Assembly: GCF_003063505.1 (NCBI RefSeq)
Contig: NZ_NERW01000002.1
Span: 186,001-250,000 of the forward strand
Origin: Limnohabitans sp. T6-20
GTDB lineage: Bacteria; Pseudomonadota; Gammaproteobacteria; Burkholderiales; Burkholderiaceae_C
Direction: 5' to 3'
Length of the DNA stretch: 64,000 bases
Every line of letters starts with the position of its first letter. The first letter of the stretch is position 1. Position numbers and translations under genes: made by a program. The notes beneath the pieces are model-generated. The model did no database searches. It was given only the letters and a program-made list of their open reading frames with translations, and had not been told where the DNA came from. Positions 1 to 9,717 of this stretch are shown here, piece by piece.

Positions 1-626
1 TGACCCAAGCCCGGGTGGAAGGGGCCGACGTGGTAGTCCTCCAGATAGACCTCGATGAAGGTCTTCCAGTTGTAGTTGCACTCGTGCAGCTCGACGCGGT
101 CGAGCGCATAGCCTTCAAAGTTCAGTTGCGATCTGGGCCCCATGCCGGCCAGATCGGCGGTGATGTCGCGGCCGTTGTCTTCAAAGAGGAGTCCGTTCCA
201 TTCCTGCAACTTGTAGTTGTTCAGGTTCAGGCAAGGGTCGTGCGAGAAATGCGGTGCGCCCAGCAGCTCGCCGCTGGGCGAATAGGTCCAGCGGTGCAGC
301 GGGCAGACGATGTTGCCGCCTGCGCTGCCCTTTTGCTGGGTCTGCAGGTTGCCTCGGCCGTTCAGCATGACCGCCTGACGGTGGCGGCAGACGTTGGAGA
401 CGAGCTCGACCCCGCCCTGGGCGTTGCGCACCAGGGCGCGGCCTTGCGCCTCGTGGGGCAGGGCGTAGTAGTCGCCCGGGTTAGGCACGGCCAGCTGGTG
501 GCCCACGTAGCGGGGGCCTTGCCGGAAGAGCGTGTTCAATTCGCGCTGGAACAGCGCTTCATCGAAATAAGTGGAAACTGGTAGTTGGCTTGCGGCCTGC
601 TGCAGTTGAAGACTTAAATCAGACAT
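1..626 (-). CDS. Rieske-type ring-hydroxylating oxygenase, large (alpha) subunit; 3' end outside window
   Basis: This is the N-terminal 208 codons of a Rieske non-heme iron oxygenase alpha subunit, the terminal oxygenase that takes electrons from a reductase to hydroxylate an aromatic or related substrate. The Rieske [2Fe-2S] ligands are visible as C80-x-H82 (CRH) and C108-x2-H111 (CPLH). The catalytic domain begins with NWKTFIEVYLEDYHVGPFHP, which holds the D-x-x-H type iron-binding motif. The start is the ATG at 626; the frame is open to base 1, so the C-terminal half lies beyond the window. It is divergent from xseB across about 260 bp in which I see no gene. The substrate cannot be told from this part. 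Confidence 0.9.
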   Translation of the reverse strand, partial: MSDLSLQLQQAASQLPVSTYFDEALFQRELNTLFRQGPRYVGHQLAVPNPGDYYALPHEAQGRALVRNAQGGVELVSNVCRHRQAVMLNGRGNLQTQQKGSAGGNIVCPLHRWTYSPSGELLGAPHFSHDPCLNLNNYKLQEWNGLLFEDNGRDITADLAGMGPRSQLNFEGYALDRVELHECNYNWKTFIEVYLEDYHVGPFHPGLG

Positions 627-887
627 GGGTGACCTGACCTAGAGACTCCCCCTATGAAGGGGCAGGGACAAAGCGCTGAATTCAGTGAAAACGGCGCAAA
701 AAAATGACAGGAAATTTCCTGCCGATGAGCTTTGATTCTAACCCGGAGGCCCTTGGACAGCGGCCTGCTTGGTCACACAGCCGGAAAATGCGCTGAAATG
801 ACGCTTTGTGAAGGCGGGCTAAAGGCGCTTTCGTCAACTGGACCGAGGCTTAGCGCCTAAAATTGGCGCTTTTCCCCGGAACACTTT

Positions 888-1142
888 ATGTCCAAGGCTG
901 CCAAATCCGACCTCACTGACGCCCTTGTGCCCCCGCTGCCTGCCACGTATGAGGCCGCTTTGTCGGAGTTGGAGCTTTTGGTGGGGCAATTGGAGTCGGG
1001 TCAGATGCCCTTGGACCAGCTGCTCAGTGGCTACCAGCGCGGCGCGGCATTGTTGGCTTTTTGCCGCGACAAGCTCAAAGCGGTAGAAGACCAGATTCAG
1101 GTCTTGGACGGCGGTCAACTCAAACCCTGGAGCGGTGCATGA
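888..1142 (+). CDS. xseB: Exodeoxyribonuclease VII small subunit
   Basis: The 84-residue product matches XseB in size and pattern: an N-terminal segment ([19 protein letters not shown]) and a second helix ([22 protein letters not shown]) that form the helical hairpin bound by the large subunit XseA. ExoVII degrades single-stranded DNA in the cytoplasm during repair. The stop overlaps the start of ispA (ATGA at 1139-1142), so the two are probably translationally coupled. The xseB-ispA-dxs order is common in proteobacteria. xseA is not in the window. Confidence 0.95.
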   Translation: MSKAAKSDLTDALVPPLPATYEAALSELELLVGQLESGQMPLDQLLSGYQRGAALLAFCRDKLKAVEDQIQVLDGGQLKPWSGA

Positions 1143-2044
1143 GCCTGGCTGAGTTGAAAGCCTGGATGCAGCCCCATCTGGACCGTGTTGAGGCTGTTTT
1201 GTCAGCGGGTATTCAGGCCGATTCACCGGCCCGTTTGGGCGAGGCCATGCGCTACGCCGTGCTCGATGGTGGCAAACGCCTGCGCCCTTTGCTGGTGCTG
1301 GCCGCGGCCGAGGCGGTGGGCGATGCCCCACAAAGCCCTGCGGCCTTGAATGCGGCCTGTGCGATCGAGCTGATCCATGCCTATTCGCTGGTGCACGATG
1401 ACATGCCCTGCATGGACAACGATGTGCTGCGGCGCGGCAAACCTACGGTGCATGTGCAATTTGGCGAGGCACAAGCCTTGCTGGCGGGCGATGCCTTGCA
1501 AACCCTGGCTTTTGAAATGTTGACCCCCCAGGACGGCAGCGTGCCTGCTGCTGTTCAAGCGGCCTGTGTGGCTTTGTTGGCGCGTGCTTCGGGTTACCAA
1601 GGCATGGCTGGTGGTCAGGCGATTGACCTGGCCAGCGTGGGGCAGCGCCTGAGCGAAGACCAGTTGCGCCAGATGCACCGCCTCAAGACCGGTGCCCTGC
1701 TGTTGTGCAGTGTGCAAATGGGCGTGGCTTGCGTGCCAGGGGTGCCCGCCGCAGTGCAAACCGCCTTGGCTCATTTTGGGCAGGCCCTGGGCCTGGCTTT
1801 TCAGGTGGTGGACGACGTGCTGGACGTGACGGCCGATTCGGCTACGCTGGGCAAAACCGCTGGCAAAGATGTGGCAGACGACAAACCCACCTATGTGGCC
1901 CTGATGGGCTTGGAGGCTGCCAAGGCTTATGCCGATGCGCTGGCCGAACAGGCCATGCAAGCCCTGGCCGATACCGGTCTGCCTGACGGTCGCTTGGCCG
2001 CATTGCGTGCCTTGACCGCCATGGTGGTCCAAAGAAACAACTGA
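1139..2044 (+). CDS. ispA: Polyprenyl synthetase, farnesyl/geranyl diphosphate synthase
   Basis: This 301-aa trans-prenyltransferase condenses IPP with DMAPP/GPP to give farnesyl diphosphate for quinone and undecaprenol side chains. Visible motifs are GGKRLRP at 44-50, the first aspartate-rich motif DDMPCMD at 87-93, and the second aspartate-rich motif VVDDVLD near 227. The ATG at 1139, which overlaps the xseB stop, was chosen over an upstream in-frame ATG at 1061 that would read through most of xseB. dxs follows after 3 bp, so precursor supply and chain elongation genes share one transcript. Confidence 0.95.
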   Translation: MSLAELKAWMQPHLDRVEAVLSAGIQADSPARLGEAMRYAVLDGGKRLRPLLVLAAAEAVGDAPQSPAALNAACAIELIHAYSLVHDDMPCMDNDVLRRGKPTVHVQFGEAQALLAGDALQTLAFEMLTPQDGSVPAAVQAACVALLARASGYQGMAGGQAIDLASVGQRLSEDQLRQMHRLKTGALLLCSVQMGVACVPGVPAAVQTALAHFGQALGLAFQVVDDVLDVTADSATLGKTAGKDVADDKPTYVALMGLEAAKAYADALAEQAMQALADTGLPDGRLAALRALTAMVVQRNN

Positions 2045-2047
2045 TTT

Positions 2048-3904
2048 ATGTCCGCTTTACTCCAAACCATCGCTTCGCCGGCAGACTTGCGCCGATTGCC
2101 GCGCACCGATTTGCCACGGTTGGCCGATGAGTTGCGCCATTGCGTGCTCGACAATGTGTCGAAAACGGGCGGTCATTTGAGCTCCAACTTGGGCACGGTC
2201 GAGTTGACGGTGGCCTTGCATTACGTGTTCAACACCCCGGAAGATCGCATCGTCTGGGATGTGGGTCATCAGACTTACCCGCACAAAATTTTGACGGGGC
2301 GGCGTGAGCGCATGCCGACCCTGCGCCAATTGCATGGGCTGTCCGGTTTTCCGCGTCGTGAAGAGAGCGAATACGACACCTTTGGCGTCGGGCATTCGTC
2401 CACCAGCATTTCAGCGGCCTTGGGCATGGCCTTGGCGGCACGCCAAAAAGACGAGTCACGCCATTCGATTGCGGTCATTGGCGATGGGGCCATGACCGCA
2501 GGCATGGCCTTTGAGGCGCTCAACAACGCGGGCGTTGAGGATTGCAAGCTGTTGGTCATCTTGAATGACAACGACATGTCGATCAGCCCGCCCGTGGGGG
2601 CTTTGAACCGGTACCTGGCCCAGTTGATGAGCGGGCGTTTTTATTCAGCCGCCAAAACGGTGGGCAAAAACGTGCTCAAAAACGCGCCGCCGCTGTTCGA
2701 GCTGGCCAAGCGCCTGGAAGAGCACGCCAAAGGCATGGTGGTGCCCGCCACCTTGTTTGAAAAGTTCGGTTTCAACTACATCGGCCCGATCGATGGGCAC
2801 GATCTGGAATCCCTGATTCCAACGCTGGAAAACATCAAACACCTCGATGGCCCGCAGTTCCTGCATGTGGTCACCAAAAAAGGCCAAGGCTACAAACTGG
2901 CCGAGGCCGACCCGGTGGCCTACCATGGCCCCGGTAAATTTGATCCGAGTGTGGGCTTGCTGCCCCCGGTCACACCGCCCAAAACCACCTTCACACAGGT
3001 GTTTGGCCAGTGGCTGTGTGACATGGCCGAAAAAGATCAGAGGCTGGTGGGCATCACGCCCGCCATGCGCGAAGGCTCGGGCATGGTGGATTTTCACCGC
3101 CGTTTCCCGGACCGTTATTACGACGTGGGCATCGCCGAGCAGCATGCTGTGACCTTTGCTGCGGGCATGGCCTGCGAAGGCCTCAAACCGGTGGTGGCGA
3201 TCTATTCCACCTTTTTGCAGCGAGCCTATGACCAGCTGATCCACGATGTGGCACTGCAAAACCTGCCGGTGGTGTTTGCCATTGACCGTGCAGGACTGGT
3301 CGGCGCCGACGGTGCGACCCACGCCGGGGCCTACGACATCGCCTACATCCGTTGCATCCCCAACATGAGCCTGGCCTGCCCGGCCGACGAGCGCGAATGC
3401 CGCCAGCTGCTCAGCACGGCGTTTGCGCAAAATCACCCGGTGGCCGTGCGTTACCCACGCGGTGCGGGTGTGGGCACGGTGCCCGAACGCGCTCTGGATG
3501 CCTTGCCCTTTGGCAAGGGGGAAGTGCGCAGAACGGGGCAAAAAATTGCCATCCTGGCTTTTGGCAGTTTGCTGTCAACTGCTTTGGTTGCGGCAGAAAA
3601 ACTCAATGCCACCGTGGTGAACATGCGTTGGGTCAAACCACTGGACACCGTTTTGTTGGCTCAGGTGGCGCGGGACCATCAATGCCTGGTGACAGTCGAA
3701 GACGGTTGCATCATGGGCGGCGCAGGCAGCGCCGTGTCAGAAGCCCTGCAAGCGGCGGGTTTGCATCGTCCGTTGTTGCAGCTGGGCTTTGCCGACGAGT
3801 TCATTGAGCATGGTGATCCGGTCAAACTGCTGGCCATGCAGGGGCTCGACGCCACAGGCATTGAGCAATCCATCCGGCAGCGTTGGCCTGATGAATTGGC
3901 ATGA
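2048..3904 (+). CDS. dxs: 1-deoxy-D-xylulose-5-phosphate synthase
   Basis: Dxs joins pyruvate and glyceraldehyde 3-phosphate with thiamine diphosphate, the first step of the MEP isoprenoid pathway. The 618-aa length is typical. The N-terminal thiamine-diphosphate region contains the [15 protein letters not shown] motif, and the middle domain has the catalytic glutamate in [15 protein letters not shown]. The C-terminal transketolase-like domain runs to the end. It lies 3 bp after ispA as the last gene of the xseB-ispA-dxs operon. Confidence 0.97.
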   Translation: MSALLQTIASPADLRRLPRTDLPRLADELRHCVLDNVSKTGGHLSSNLGTVELTVALHYVFNTPEDRIVWDVGHQTYPHKILTGRRERMPTLRQLHGLSGFPRREESEYDTFGVGHSSTSISAALGMALAARQKDESRHSIAVIGDGAMTAGMAFEALNNAGVEDCKLLVILNDNDMSISPPVGALNRYLAQLMSGRFYSAAKTVGKNVLKNAPPLFELAKRLEEHAKGMVVPATLFEKFGFNYIGPIDGHDLESLIPTLENIKHLDGPQFLHVVTKKGQGYKLAEADPVAYHGPGKFDPSVGLLPPVTPPKTTFTQVFGQWLCDMAEKDQRLVGITPAMREGSGMVDFHRRFPDRYYDVGIAEQHAVTFAAGMACEGLKPVVAIYSTFLQRAYDQLIHDVALQNLPVVFAIDRAGLVGADGATHAGAYDIAYIRCIPNMSLACPADERECRQLLSTAFAQNHPVAVRYPRGAGVGTVPERALDALPFGKGEVRRTGQKIAILAFGSLLSTALVAAEKLNATVVNMRWVKPLDTVLLAQVARDHQCLVTVEDGCIMGGAGSAVSEALQAAGLHRPLLQLGFADEFIEHGDPVKLLAMQGLDATGIEQSIRQRWPDELA

Positions 3905-4024
3905 AAGCCATCGAAGGGTAAACCCGAACCATCAGGTGCACTGCTGGTTTTTACAATAGTACCGGCGTAATTGTCAGCATTCGTTAAACTCGATTGTGTT
4001 TCTCATTTTTAAAGGAGTCAGTTC

Positions 4025-5104
4025 ATGGATCGTCGTTCCATTTTGAAAAATGCAGGTATTGCGGGTGTTTTGGCCGCAGGTGCCGCACCTGCTGTGCAAG
4101 CACAGTCCGCCATTCGCTGGCGCCTGGCTTCGAGCTTCCCCAAATCTTTGGACACCCTTTTTGGGGGTTCCGAGATCTTCGCCAAGAAGGTCAAGGAAAT
4201 GAGTGGCGGTAAGTTCGAGATCACCACCCATGCAGCCGGCGAGCTGATGCCCGCATTTGGCGTCTTGGACGGTGTGCAGAACGGCACAGTGGAGTGCGCC
4301 CACACGGCCCCTTATTACTTCTTTGGCAAGGACGAAACCTTCGCTCTGGATTGCGCCATTCCATTTGGCTTGAACAGCCGCCAGATGACGGCCTGGATGT
4401 ACCAGGGCAACGGCATGAAACTGTTGCGCGAGTTCTACGCCAAGTACAACATCGTCAACTTCCCCATGGGCAATACCGGCACACAGATGGGTGGCTGGTT
4501 CCGCAAGGAAATCAAGTCGACCAAAGACCTCAAAGGTTTGAAGTTCCGCGTAGGTGGCTTTGCTGGCAAGGTGCTGGAACGCATGGGCGTGGTGCCTCAG
4601 AACATTCCCGCTGGCGAGATTTACCAGTCGCTGGAAAAGGGCACCATCGATGCCGCCGAGTGGATCGGGCCGCACGATGACCTGAAATTGGGTCTCAACA
4701 AAGTGGCGCCGTATTACTACTATCCCGGCTGGTGGGAAGGCGGTCCTCAGTTGACTTTGATGGTCAACCAAAAGGCCTATGACGCCCTGTCACCAGAGAA
4801 CAAGGCCATCGTGGAAGCCGCTTCTACTTTCGCCCACGTTGAGATTCAGGCCCGCTACGACGCCATGAACCCCGGTGCCTTGAAGCAGCTGGCTGCCCAG
4901 AAGACCAAAGTCCTGCCTTTCCCGAAAGAGATGATGGACGTGGCTTTCAAGCATTCTCAGGATGTCTATGCCGAGCTGAGCGCCAAGAACCCGAACTGGA
5001 AGAAGGTGTACGACGACTATTCCAAGTTCCGTGCCGAGCAAAACTGGTGGTTCCGTTTCGGCGAAGCCCGTTTTGACAGCTTCATGCAGTCCCAGAAGCT
5101 CTGA
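4025..5104 (+). CDS. TRAP transporter periplasmic substrate-binding protein (DctP family, TakP-like)
   Basis: This 359-aa binding protein captures an organic acid for a tripartite ATP-independent periplasmic transporter. The N-terminus (MDRRSILKNAGIAGVLAAG, cleavage after AQA) is a twin-arginine signal, so it is probably exported folded. The central motif EWIGPHDDLKLGL and the following APYYYYPGWWEGGP resemble the TakP subfamily that binds 2-oxo acids or other monocarboxylates; that substrate class is inference. The start has a strong AAAGGAG ribosome site. Its permease genes are convergent at 5266-7601. A terminator follows directly. Confidence 0.93.
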   Translation: MDRRSILKNAGIAGVLAAGAAPAVQAQSAIRWRLASSFPKSLDTLFGGSEIFAKKVKEMSGGKFEITTHAAGELMPAFGVLDGVQNGTVECAHTAPYYFFGKDETFALDCAIPFGLNSRQMTAWMYQGNGMKLLREFYAKYNIVNFPMGNTGTQMGGWFRKEIKSTKDLKGLKFRVGGFAGKVLERMGVVPQNIPAGEIYQSLEKGTIDAAEWIGPHDDLKLGLNKVAPYYYYPGWWEGGPQLTLMVNQKAYDALSPENKAIVEAASTFAHVEIQARYDAMNPGALKQLAAQKTKVLPFPKEMMDVAFKHSQDVYAELSAKNPNWKKVYDDYSKFRAEQNWWFRFGEARFDSFMQSQKL

Positions 5105-5127
5105 TCGTTTCAGGCTTCTACAACAAG

Positions 5128-5158
5128 CCCGTCGTGCGCAAGCCCGACGGGTTTTTTT
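5128..5158 (+). terminator. Rho-independent terminator after the TRAP binding-protein gene
   Basis: A perfect 7-bp stem (CCCGTCG 5128-5134 / CGACGGG 5145-5151) is followed by seven Ts. It sits 24 bp after the stop of the plus-strand binding-protein gene. Confidence 0.88.
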
Positions 5159-5214
5159 ATACCTGTTGGGAGGGGTGGCATCAGTCTTGGCCATGCTTGG
5201 AAAGGCTTGCCATG

Positions 5215-5239
5215 AAAAAAGCCCACCGAAAAGGTGGGC
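5215..5239 (-). terminator. Rho-independent terminator after the TRAP permease genes
   Basis: The stem GCCCACC (5221-5227) / GGTGGGC (5233-5239) has a five-base loop and is preceded on the plus strand by six As, which become a U-run for minus-strand transcripts. It lies just beyond the stop of the large permease gene. Confidence 0.85.
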
Positions 5240-5265
5240 TTGATGGATTTCTGATCAGACTATGC

Positions 5266-6990
5266 TCACGGCTTCTTATTGTCCAGTTGCAGGTCTTTCA
5301 TCGGGTCGTCAGCGTCCCGCATGGGATCGCTGGGTTCCTGTATATCGTCGGAGGGTGCCGCTTCCATCTGCACATTGCTGGTGTCAACAGGACCTGTTTT
5401 GTCCAGGCCACCTGAGACGATTTCGGGGAAGGCAATGATCAGGCCGACCATGATGATCTGGATCACCACGAAGGGCACCGCACCCCAGTAAATCTGCATG
5501 GTGGTGACGGGCTGGATTTCCTTCTTGGTGGTTTTGTCCAAGTAGGCCTTCACCGGTGCCACGCTGCGCAGGTAGAACAGGGCAAAGCCAAAAGGCGGGT
5601 GCATGAAAGAGGTTTGCATGTTCACACCCAGCAGCACGCCAAACCAGATGAGGTCAATGCCCAGCTTCTCGGCCACCGGGGCCAGCAGCGGCACCACGAT
5701 GAAGGACAGCTCGAAGAAGTCCAGGAAGAAGGCCAGGAAGAAAATCATCACGTTGACTGCAATGAGGAAGCCCAATTGGCCGCCAGGCAGACCGCTCAAC
5801 AGGTGCTCCACCCAGATCGGACCATCTACGCCCTGGAACACCAGGCTGAAGACAGTCGAGCCGATCAAGATGAAAACCACAAAACAAGACAGCTTGGTGG
5901 TCGAGTTCAGTGCTTGTTTGAGCAGGGCCATGTCCAGGCGTCCGCGCGACATGGCCATGATGAATGCGCCCAGTGCCCCCATGGCACCGCCCTCGGTCGG
6001 GGTTGCAATGCCAAGAAAGATGGTACCCAGCACCAAGAAAATCAGCAGCAGAGGCGGAATCAAGACGAAAGTCACGCGCTCGGCCATGCGCGACAGCAGG
6101 CCCAGGCGGGTGACTTTGTTGATGACGGCAATGACGAAGGCCAGCATCACCCCAGCGCACATGGACACCACAATGGTTTCATCCGTGGCCACTTGAGTCA
6201 CTTCCTCGCCCTTCCACCAAGTCAGGACGTCGGCATAGTGCTGACCAAGGTAAACCGCCACCGTGGCGGAAACGATGGTCAGCAGCAGCAAGGACAGCAG
6301 GCCGCTTTTGCCGTTGTCTTCGCGGATGGTTCGTGCTTCGAGCGGCAGTGCCGGTACCCAGGTGGGCTTGAAGATGGCGACCAGAACAACGTAACCCACA
6401 TACAGACCGGTCAAGGCAAAGCCCGGAATGAACGCGCCTTTGTACATTTCACCCACGCTGCGGCCCAATTGATCGGCCAGGATGATCAACACCAGCGATG
6501 GCGGAATGATCTGAGCCAGCGTGCCCGACGCGGCAATCACGCCCGAGGCAATGCGCCGGTCATATCCGTAACGCAACATGATGGGCAAAGAAATCAGACC
6601 CATCGAGATGACCGAAGCGGCCACGACGCCCGTTGTGGCGGCCAGCAAGGCCCCCACAAAAATCACGGCAAATGCCAGACCACCCCGAATAGGGCCAAAC
6701 AATTGGCCGATCGTGTCCAGCAGGTCTTCCGCCATGCCGCTTCGTTCAAGAATCAGGCCCATGAGTGTGAAGAACGGAATGGCCAGCAAGGTGTCGTTTT
6801 GCATGATCCCGAAAATGCGCAGCGGCAGGGCCTGCATCAGGCTTTCGGGCAGTACGCCCAGCTCGATACCGACGAAACCAAAGAACAGGCCGCATGCGCC
6901 CAGGCTGAATGCCACGGGAAAGCCCAGAAGCAAAAAGGCGATCAGCCCCAAAAACATGATCGGGGCCAGGTTGTGTATGAAGAATTCCAT
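5266..6990 (-). CDS. TRAP transporter large permease subunit (DctM family)
   Basis: A 574-aa integral membrane protein with many hydrophobic segments forms the sodium-coupled translocation subunit of a TRAP transporter. The family signatures GATTGVVAASVISMG-like (LLAATTGVVAASVISMGLIS) and ATPTEGGAMGALGA are clear. It is longer than the usual ~430 aa because of an insert around residues 215-285 (a soluble loop plus extra hydrophobic segments) and an acidic, proline-rich C-terminal tail of about 40 residues. It lies 17 bp after the small permease gene and is convergent with the binding-protein gene at 4025-5104, so the three probably make one transporter from two transcripts. Confidence 0.93.
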   Translation of the reverse strand: MEFFIHNLAPIMFLGLIAFLLLGFPVAFSLGACGLFFGFVGIELGVLPESLMQALPLRIFGIMQNDTLLAIPFFTLMGLILERSGMAEDLLDTIGQLFGPIRGGLAFAVIFVGALLAATTGVVAASVISMGLISLPIMLRYGYDRRIASGVIAASGTLAQIIPPSLVLIILADQLGRSVGEMYKGAFIPGFALTGLYVGYVVLVAIFKPTWVPALPLEARTIREDNGKSGLLSLLLLTIVSATVAVYLGQHYADVLTWWKGEEVTQVATDETIVVSMCAGVMLAFVIAVINKVTRLGLLSRMAERVTFVLIPPLLLIFLVLGTIFLGIATPTEGGAMGALGAFIMAMSRGRLDMALLKQALNSTTKLSCFVVFILIGSTVFSLVFQGVDGPIWVEHLLSGLPGGQLGFLIAVNVMIFFLAFFLDFFELSFIVVPLLAPVAEKLGIDLIWFGVLLGVNMQTSFMHPPFGFALFYLRSVAPVKAYLDKTTKKEIQPVTTMQIYWGAVPFVVIQIIMVGLIIAFPEIVSGGLDKTGPVDTSNVQMEAAPSDDIQEPSDPMRDADDPMKDLQLDNKKP

Positions 6991-7007
6991 GATGGTGGTG
7001 TCCTTGA

Positions 7008-7601
7008 TCAGCGGGCTTTTGTTTCGGCCAATTTGCGAATGGCTTCAGCCAGTTCTTCTTCAGCGGTTTTGTCCACTTTTTTCACGGTAGGGTCTTCGAT
7101 CAACCCTTTCAGAAAGGCCACGCGTTTGATCAATTCAGAGACGCCTTGCAGCAGCAGCAGGCCAAAACCCAGAGGAAGCATGGCGTACACAGGCCAGCGA
7201 ATCAGGCCGCCGGCATTGGATGACACCTCACCGCTCATCAGCCCTTTGTAGAAGAACGGAATGCCGTACCACAAGATGGCCAGGCACAGCGGGAGCAAGA
7301 AGACCGCAAAACCGAAGATGTCGATTTTGATCTGCGTGGGTTTGCTGAAACGACTGTAAACAACGTCGATTTTGACGTGTTCGTTGTTCAGCAATGTATA
7401 CCCCGCTGCGATCAAAAAAGAGGCAGCAAACAAATACCACTGGACTTCAAGGTAGGCGTTGGAGCCGGTGTTGAAGATCTTCCGGACCAGGGCATTGATG
7501 CTGCTGATGAGGGTCGAGGCCAAGATCAGCCAGATCACGTATTTCCCGATCCAGGTGCTGATGCGGTCCATCAGATTTGAGAATTTGAGCAAGGCTCCCA
7601 T
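7008..7601 (-). CDS. TRAP transporter small permease subunit (DctQ family)
   Basis: The 197-aa protein has four predicted membrane segments (for example YVIWLILASTLISSINALV and the FAASFLIAAGYTLL segment) and the DctQ pattern around NTGSNAYLEVQWYLFA. The C-terminus is charged and cytoplasmic. The ATG at 7601, with GGAGAC upstream, is preferred to an in-frame start 51 bp further up that adds an unlikely leader. It is the promoter-proximal gene of the operon with the large permease. Confidence 0.9.
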   Translation of the reverse strand: MGALLKFSNLMDRISTWIGKYVIWLILASTLISSINALVRKIFNTGSNAYLEVQWYLFAASFLIAAGYTLLNNEHVKIDVVYSRFSKPTQIKIDIFGFAVFLLPLCLAILWYGIPFFYKGLMSGEVSSNAGGLIRWPVYAMLPLGFGLLLLQGVSELIKRVAFLKGLIEDPTVKKVDKTAEEELAEAIRKLAETKAR

Positions 7602-7753
7602 GAGGGGTCTCCAGAAAAAGGCAATGCTGGATTTTACGTTCCCCGACGTCAAGCGCTCTGTAGACGTGCATGTCCGAGGGGTGGGCTATTTTTGAAGCCA
7701 CCTTGAACAGCTTTCACCATGGTGCCACGTGCCCCATGGTGTGAAGGGGGGCA

Positions 7754-8851
7754 TCATGGCCACCAAGGCAACATCTTTTTCAGAGACTGCACATGGCCGC
7801 ACTCGGGTAAGGCCTGATAACCGGTGACCTGATTCAGCCGGGTTTGCCAAATTTTGGATTGCAGAACCTGTGTCAATTCAAGCATTGCGGGTGTGTGTAA
7901 AGCGCTTTTCAGGCAAACCAGCCAGTAATGCTCTTGCTGAAGAGGTATGAAATCCAGCCCATGGCTTTGAGCGGCTGACGCGATGCCCAGACCCACATCG
8001 GCTTGACCCGATGCAATTTGTGCGGCCACGGCCGCGTGCGATGGTTCTTCTTGCTGGTAGCCCTGAATGGACTCTGGCTTGAAGCCGTTTTCACTCAACC
8101 AATGGTCCAGCAACAAGCGGGTGCCTGTACCTAGGCTGCGGTTGACCATGCGCACACCGGGACGACACAGGTCTGCCAAGGCTTTGATGTGCAATGGATT
8201 GCCGGCTTTGACCATGAGCCCTTGCTGGCGTGCTGCAAACCCGATCAGTTTGTGCTGTCCGGTTTTGAGCAGCGGGCGGTAGGTGCGTGCAATCAGCGAT
8301 TCAGCAGCGGGCTGCGCCGGGGCATGAAACCCCGCCACGGTGCAGCGGCCTTCGTTGAGGGCCCGAATCGCATCCACGCTACCGCAAAAACGGATGTCCA
8401 AGTGCAATGCTTGTTGTGCTGCTTGCTGCTGTAACTGGACCAGCGCATCGTCGTGACTGGCGTACACCGTGAGCAGGTGGCTATCGGCGTCAAAGGCCAC
8501 GGCAAAAGTTTTTTCCAGCTCGGCATGCAGGGCGCTGATCTGGGGGGCCAGCCGGGCCTGTGCCTGGCGTTCGGCCCACAGCAGCTTGTCGGCAAACTCA
8601 CTCAAGCGCGCTGCCTGGCCTTTTTCCCAAAGGATCAGGGGCTGGCCCAGGGCTTGTTCCCAACGTTTGAGCTCTCCCCACACATGGCGGTAAGACAGTT
8701 TCAAAGATTTGGCGGCACTTGCAATCGAGCCCGCTTCGCGAACGGCTTGCAGCATGTCCATCAGCGGGTTGCGCAGGGGGCTGGTCTGGTGGCGAAGCGC
8801 GGCATCATCCTGATGCGGAGTCCAGCTGTAAGAGAGGTTGATGTGTTGCAC
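7754..8851 (-). CDS. ModE-type HTH regulator with C-terminal periplasmic-binding-like domain
   Basis: The N-terminal ~110 residues form a ModE/LysR-like winged helix (AGSIASAAKSLKLSYRHVWG...RWE), and the rest resembles a substrate-binding domain of the type found in one-component molybdate/tungstate sensors. The protein probably binds tungstate or molybdate and controls the divergent tup importer 128 bp away. The reading frame opens with GTG at 8851; no strong ribosome site marks that start, so a slightly later start is possible. It lacks the molbindin (TOBE) domains of classical ModE. The ligand is inference from the neighbours. Confidence 0.82.
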   Translation of the reverse strand: MQHINLSYSWTPHQDDAALRHQTSPLRNPLMDMLQAVREAGSIASAAKSLKLSYRHVWGELKRWEQALGQPLILWEKGQAARLSEFADKLLWAERQAQARLAPQISALHAELEKTFAVAFDADSHLLTVYASHDDALVQLQQQAAQQALHLDIRFCGSVDAIRALNEGRCTVAGFHAPAQPAAESLIARTYRPLLKTGQHKLIGFAARQQGLMVKAGNPLHIKALADLCRPGVRMVNRSLGTGTRLLLDHWLSENGFKPESIQGYQQEEPSHAAVAAQIASGQADVGLGIASAAQSHGLDFIPLQQEHYWLVCLKSALHTPAMLELTQVLQSKIWQTRLNQVTGYQALPECGHVQSLKKMLPWWP

Positions 8852-8979
8852 AGGCAGGAGTTTGCCTCAACTCGGATGGGGCTCTTCAGAGCCACATGCG
8901 AGGCCTATGCAAATGGTTTCATAGCGGACATCCCTTACCTGTGCGGCCGCTTTCGTCCGGTAGCATCGCCCACAACTTT

Positions 8980-9717
8980 ATGAACACCTTCTCCGACAGC
9001 ATCGGCACAGCGCTGGCGCTCATCGCTTCTTGGGATCCTGCACTCTGGACGGTGGTGCTGCGGTCTTTGGCCGTCAGTGCCACGGCTTGTCTGTTTGCCT
9101 ACGGTCTGGGCGTCGTGCTGGGGGCCTGGCTGGCCGTGACCCGTTTTGCGGGCCGAGGCCTTGTCCTGCTGGCACTCAACACCTTGCTGGCGTTGCCTTC
9201 GGTGGTGGTGGGGCTGGTGGTCTACTTGTTGTTGTCGCGCACAGGTCCATTGGGCTTTCTGGGCTGGTTGTTCAGCTTCAAGGCCATGGTGGTGGCGCAG
9301 GTCATTTTGGTGGTACCGGTGGTCACCGCGCTCACCCGGCAAGTGGTCGAAGACGTAGAGCGTCAGCATGGAGAGCAATGGGCGTCGCTGGGCGCGGGCC
9401 CTTGGTTGCGCGGGATTTTGCTGGCTTGGGACGAACGCTTGGCCTTGCTCACGATCGGGGTGGCGGCTTTCGGGCGGGCCATCTCCGAAGTGGGGGCGGT
9501 GATGATTGTGGGCGGCAACATCGACGGCTTCACCCGCGTCATGACCACGGCCATTGCGCTCGAAACCAGCAAAGGTGATTTACCGCTGGCACTGGCTTTG
9601 GGGCTGCTGCTTTTGGCGGTGGTGCTGTTGCTCAATGCGGCTGTGGCAGGCCTGCGTCGCTGGGGTGAAAAACGCCACAGCGTCAGCGTGGCCGCACCAA
9701 AAGGCTGGGTTGCATGA
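8980..9717 (+). CDS. tupB: Tungstate-type ABC transporter permease
   Basis: This 245-aa inner-membrane permease has five to six hydrophobic segments and the EAA-type loop that docks the ATPase (GAGPWLRGILLAWDERLALLTIGVAAFGRAISEVGAVMIVGGN). Its closest family is the TupB/WtpB/ModB oxyanion permeases; TupB is preferred because the binding protein downstream is TupA-like. The start at 8980 (ATGAACACC) was chosen over an upstream in-frame ATG that would extend into the regulator gap. Its stop overlaps the start of the ATPase gene. Confidence 0.87.
   Translation: MNTFSDSIGTALALIASWDPALWTVVLRSLAVSATACLFAYGLGVVLGAWLAVTRFAGRGLVLLALNTLLALPSVVVGLVVYLLLSRTGPLGFLGWLFSFKAMVVAQVILVVPVVTALTRQVVEDVERQHGEQWASLGAGPWLRGILLAWDERLALLTIGVAAFGRAISEVGAVMIVGGNIDGFTRVMTTAIALETSKGDLPLALALGLLLLAVVLLLNAAVAGLRRWGEKRHSVSVAAPKGWVA

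Noticed and set aside
5599-7251. 550-aa plus-strand open frame opposite the TRAP permease genes
   Set aside because: It is His/Gln-rich antisense of well-recognised DctM/DctQ genes, with no family match.
8852-8979. ModE operator in the regulator-tupB gap
   Set aside because: Only a half-site-like ATAGCG word is present; no full palindrome could be supported.
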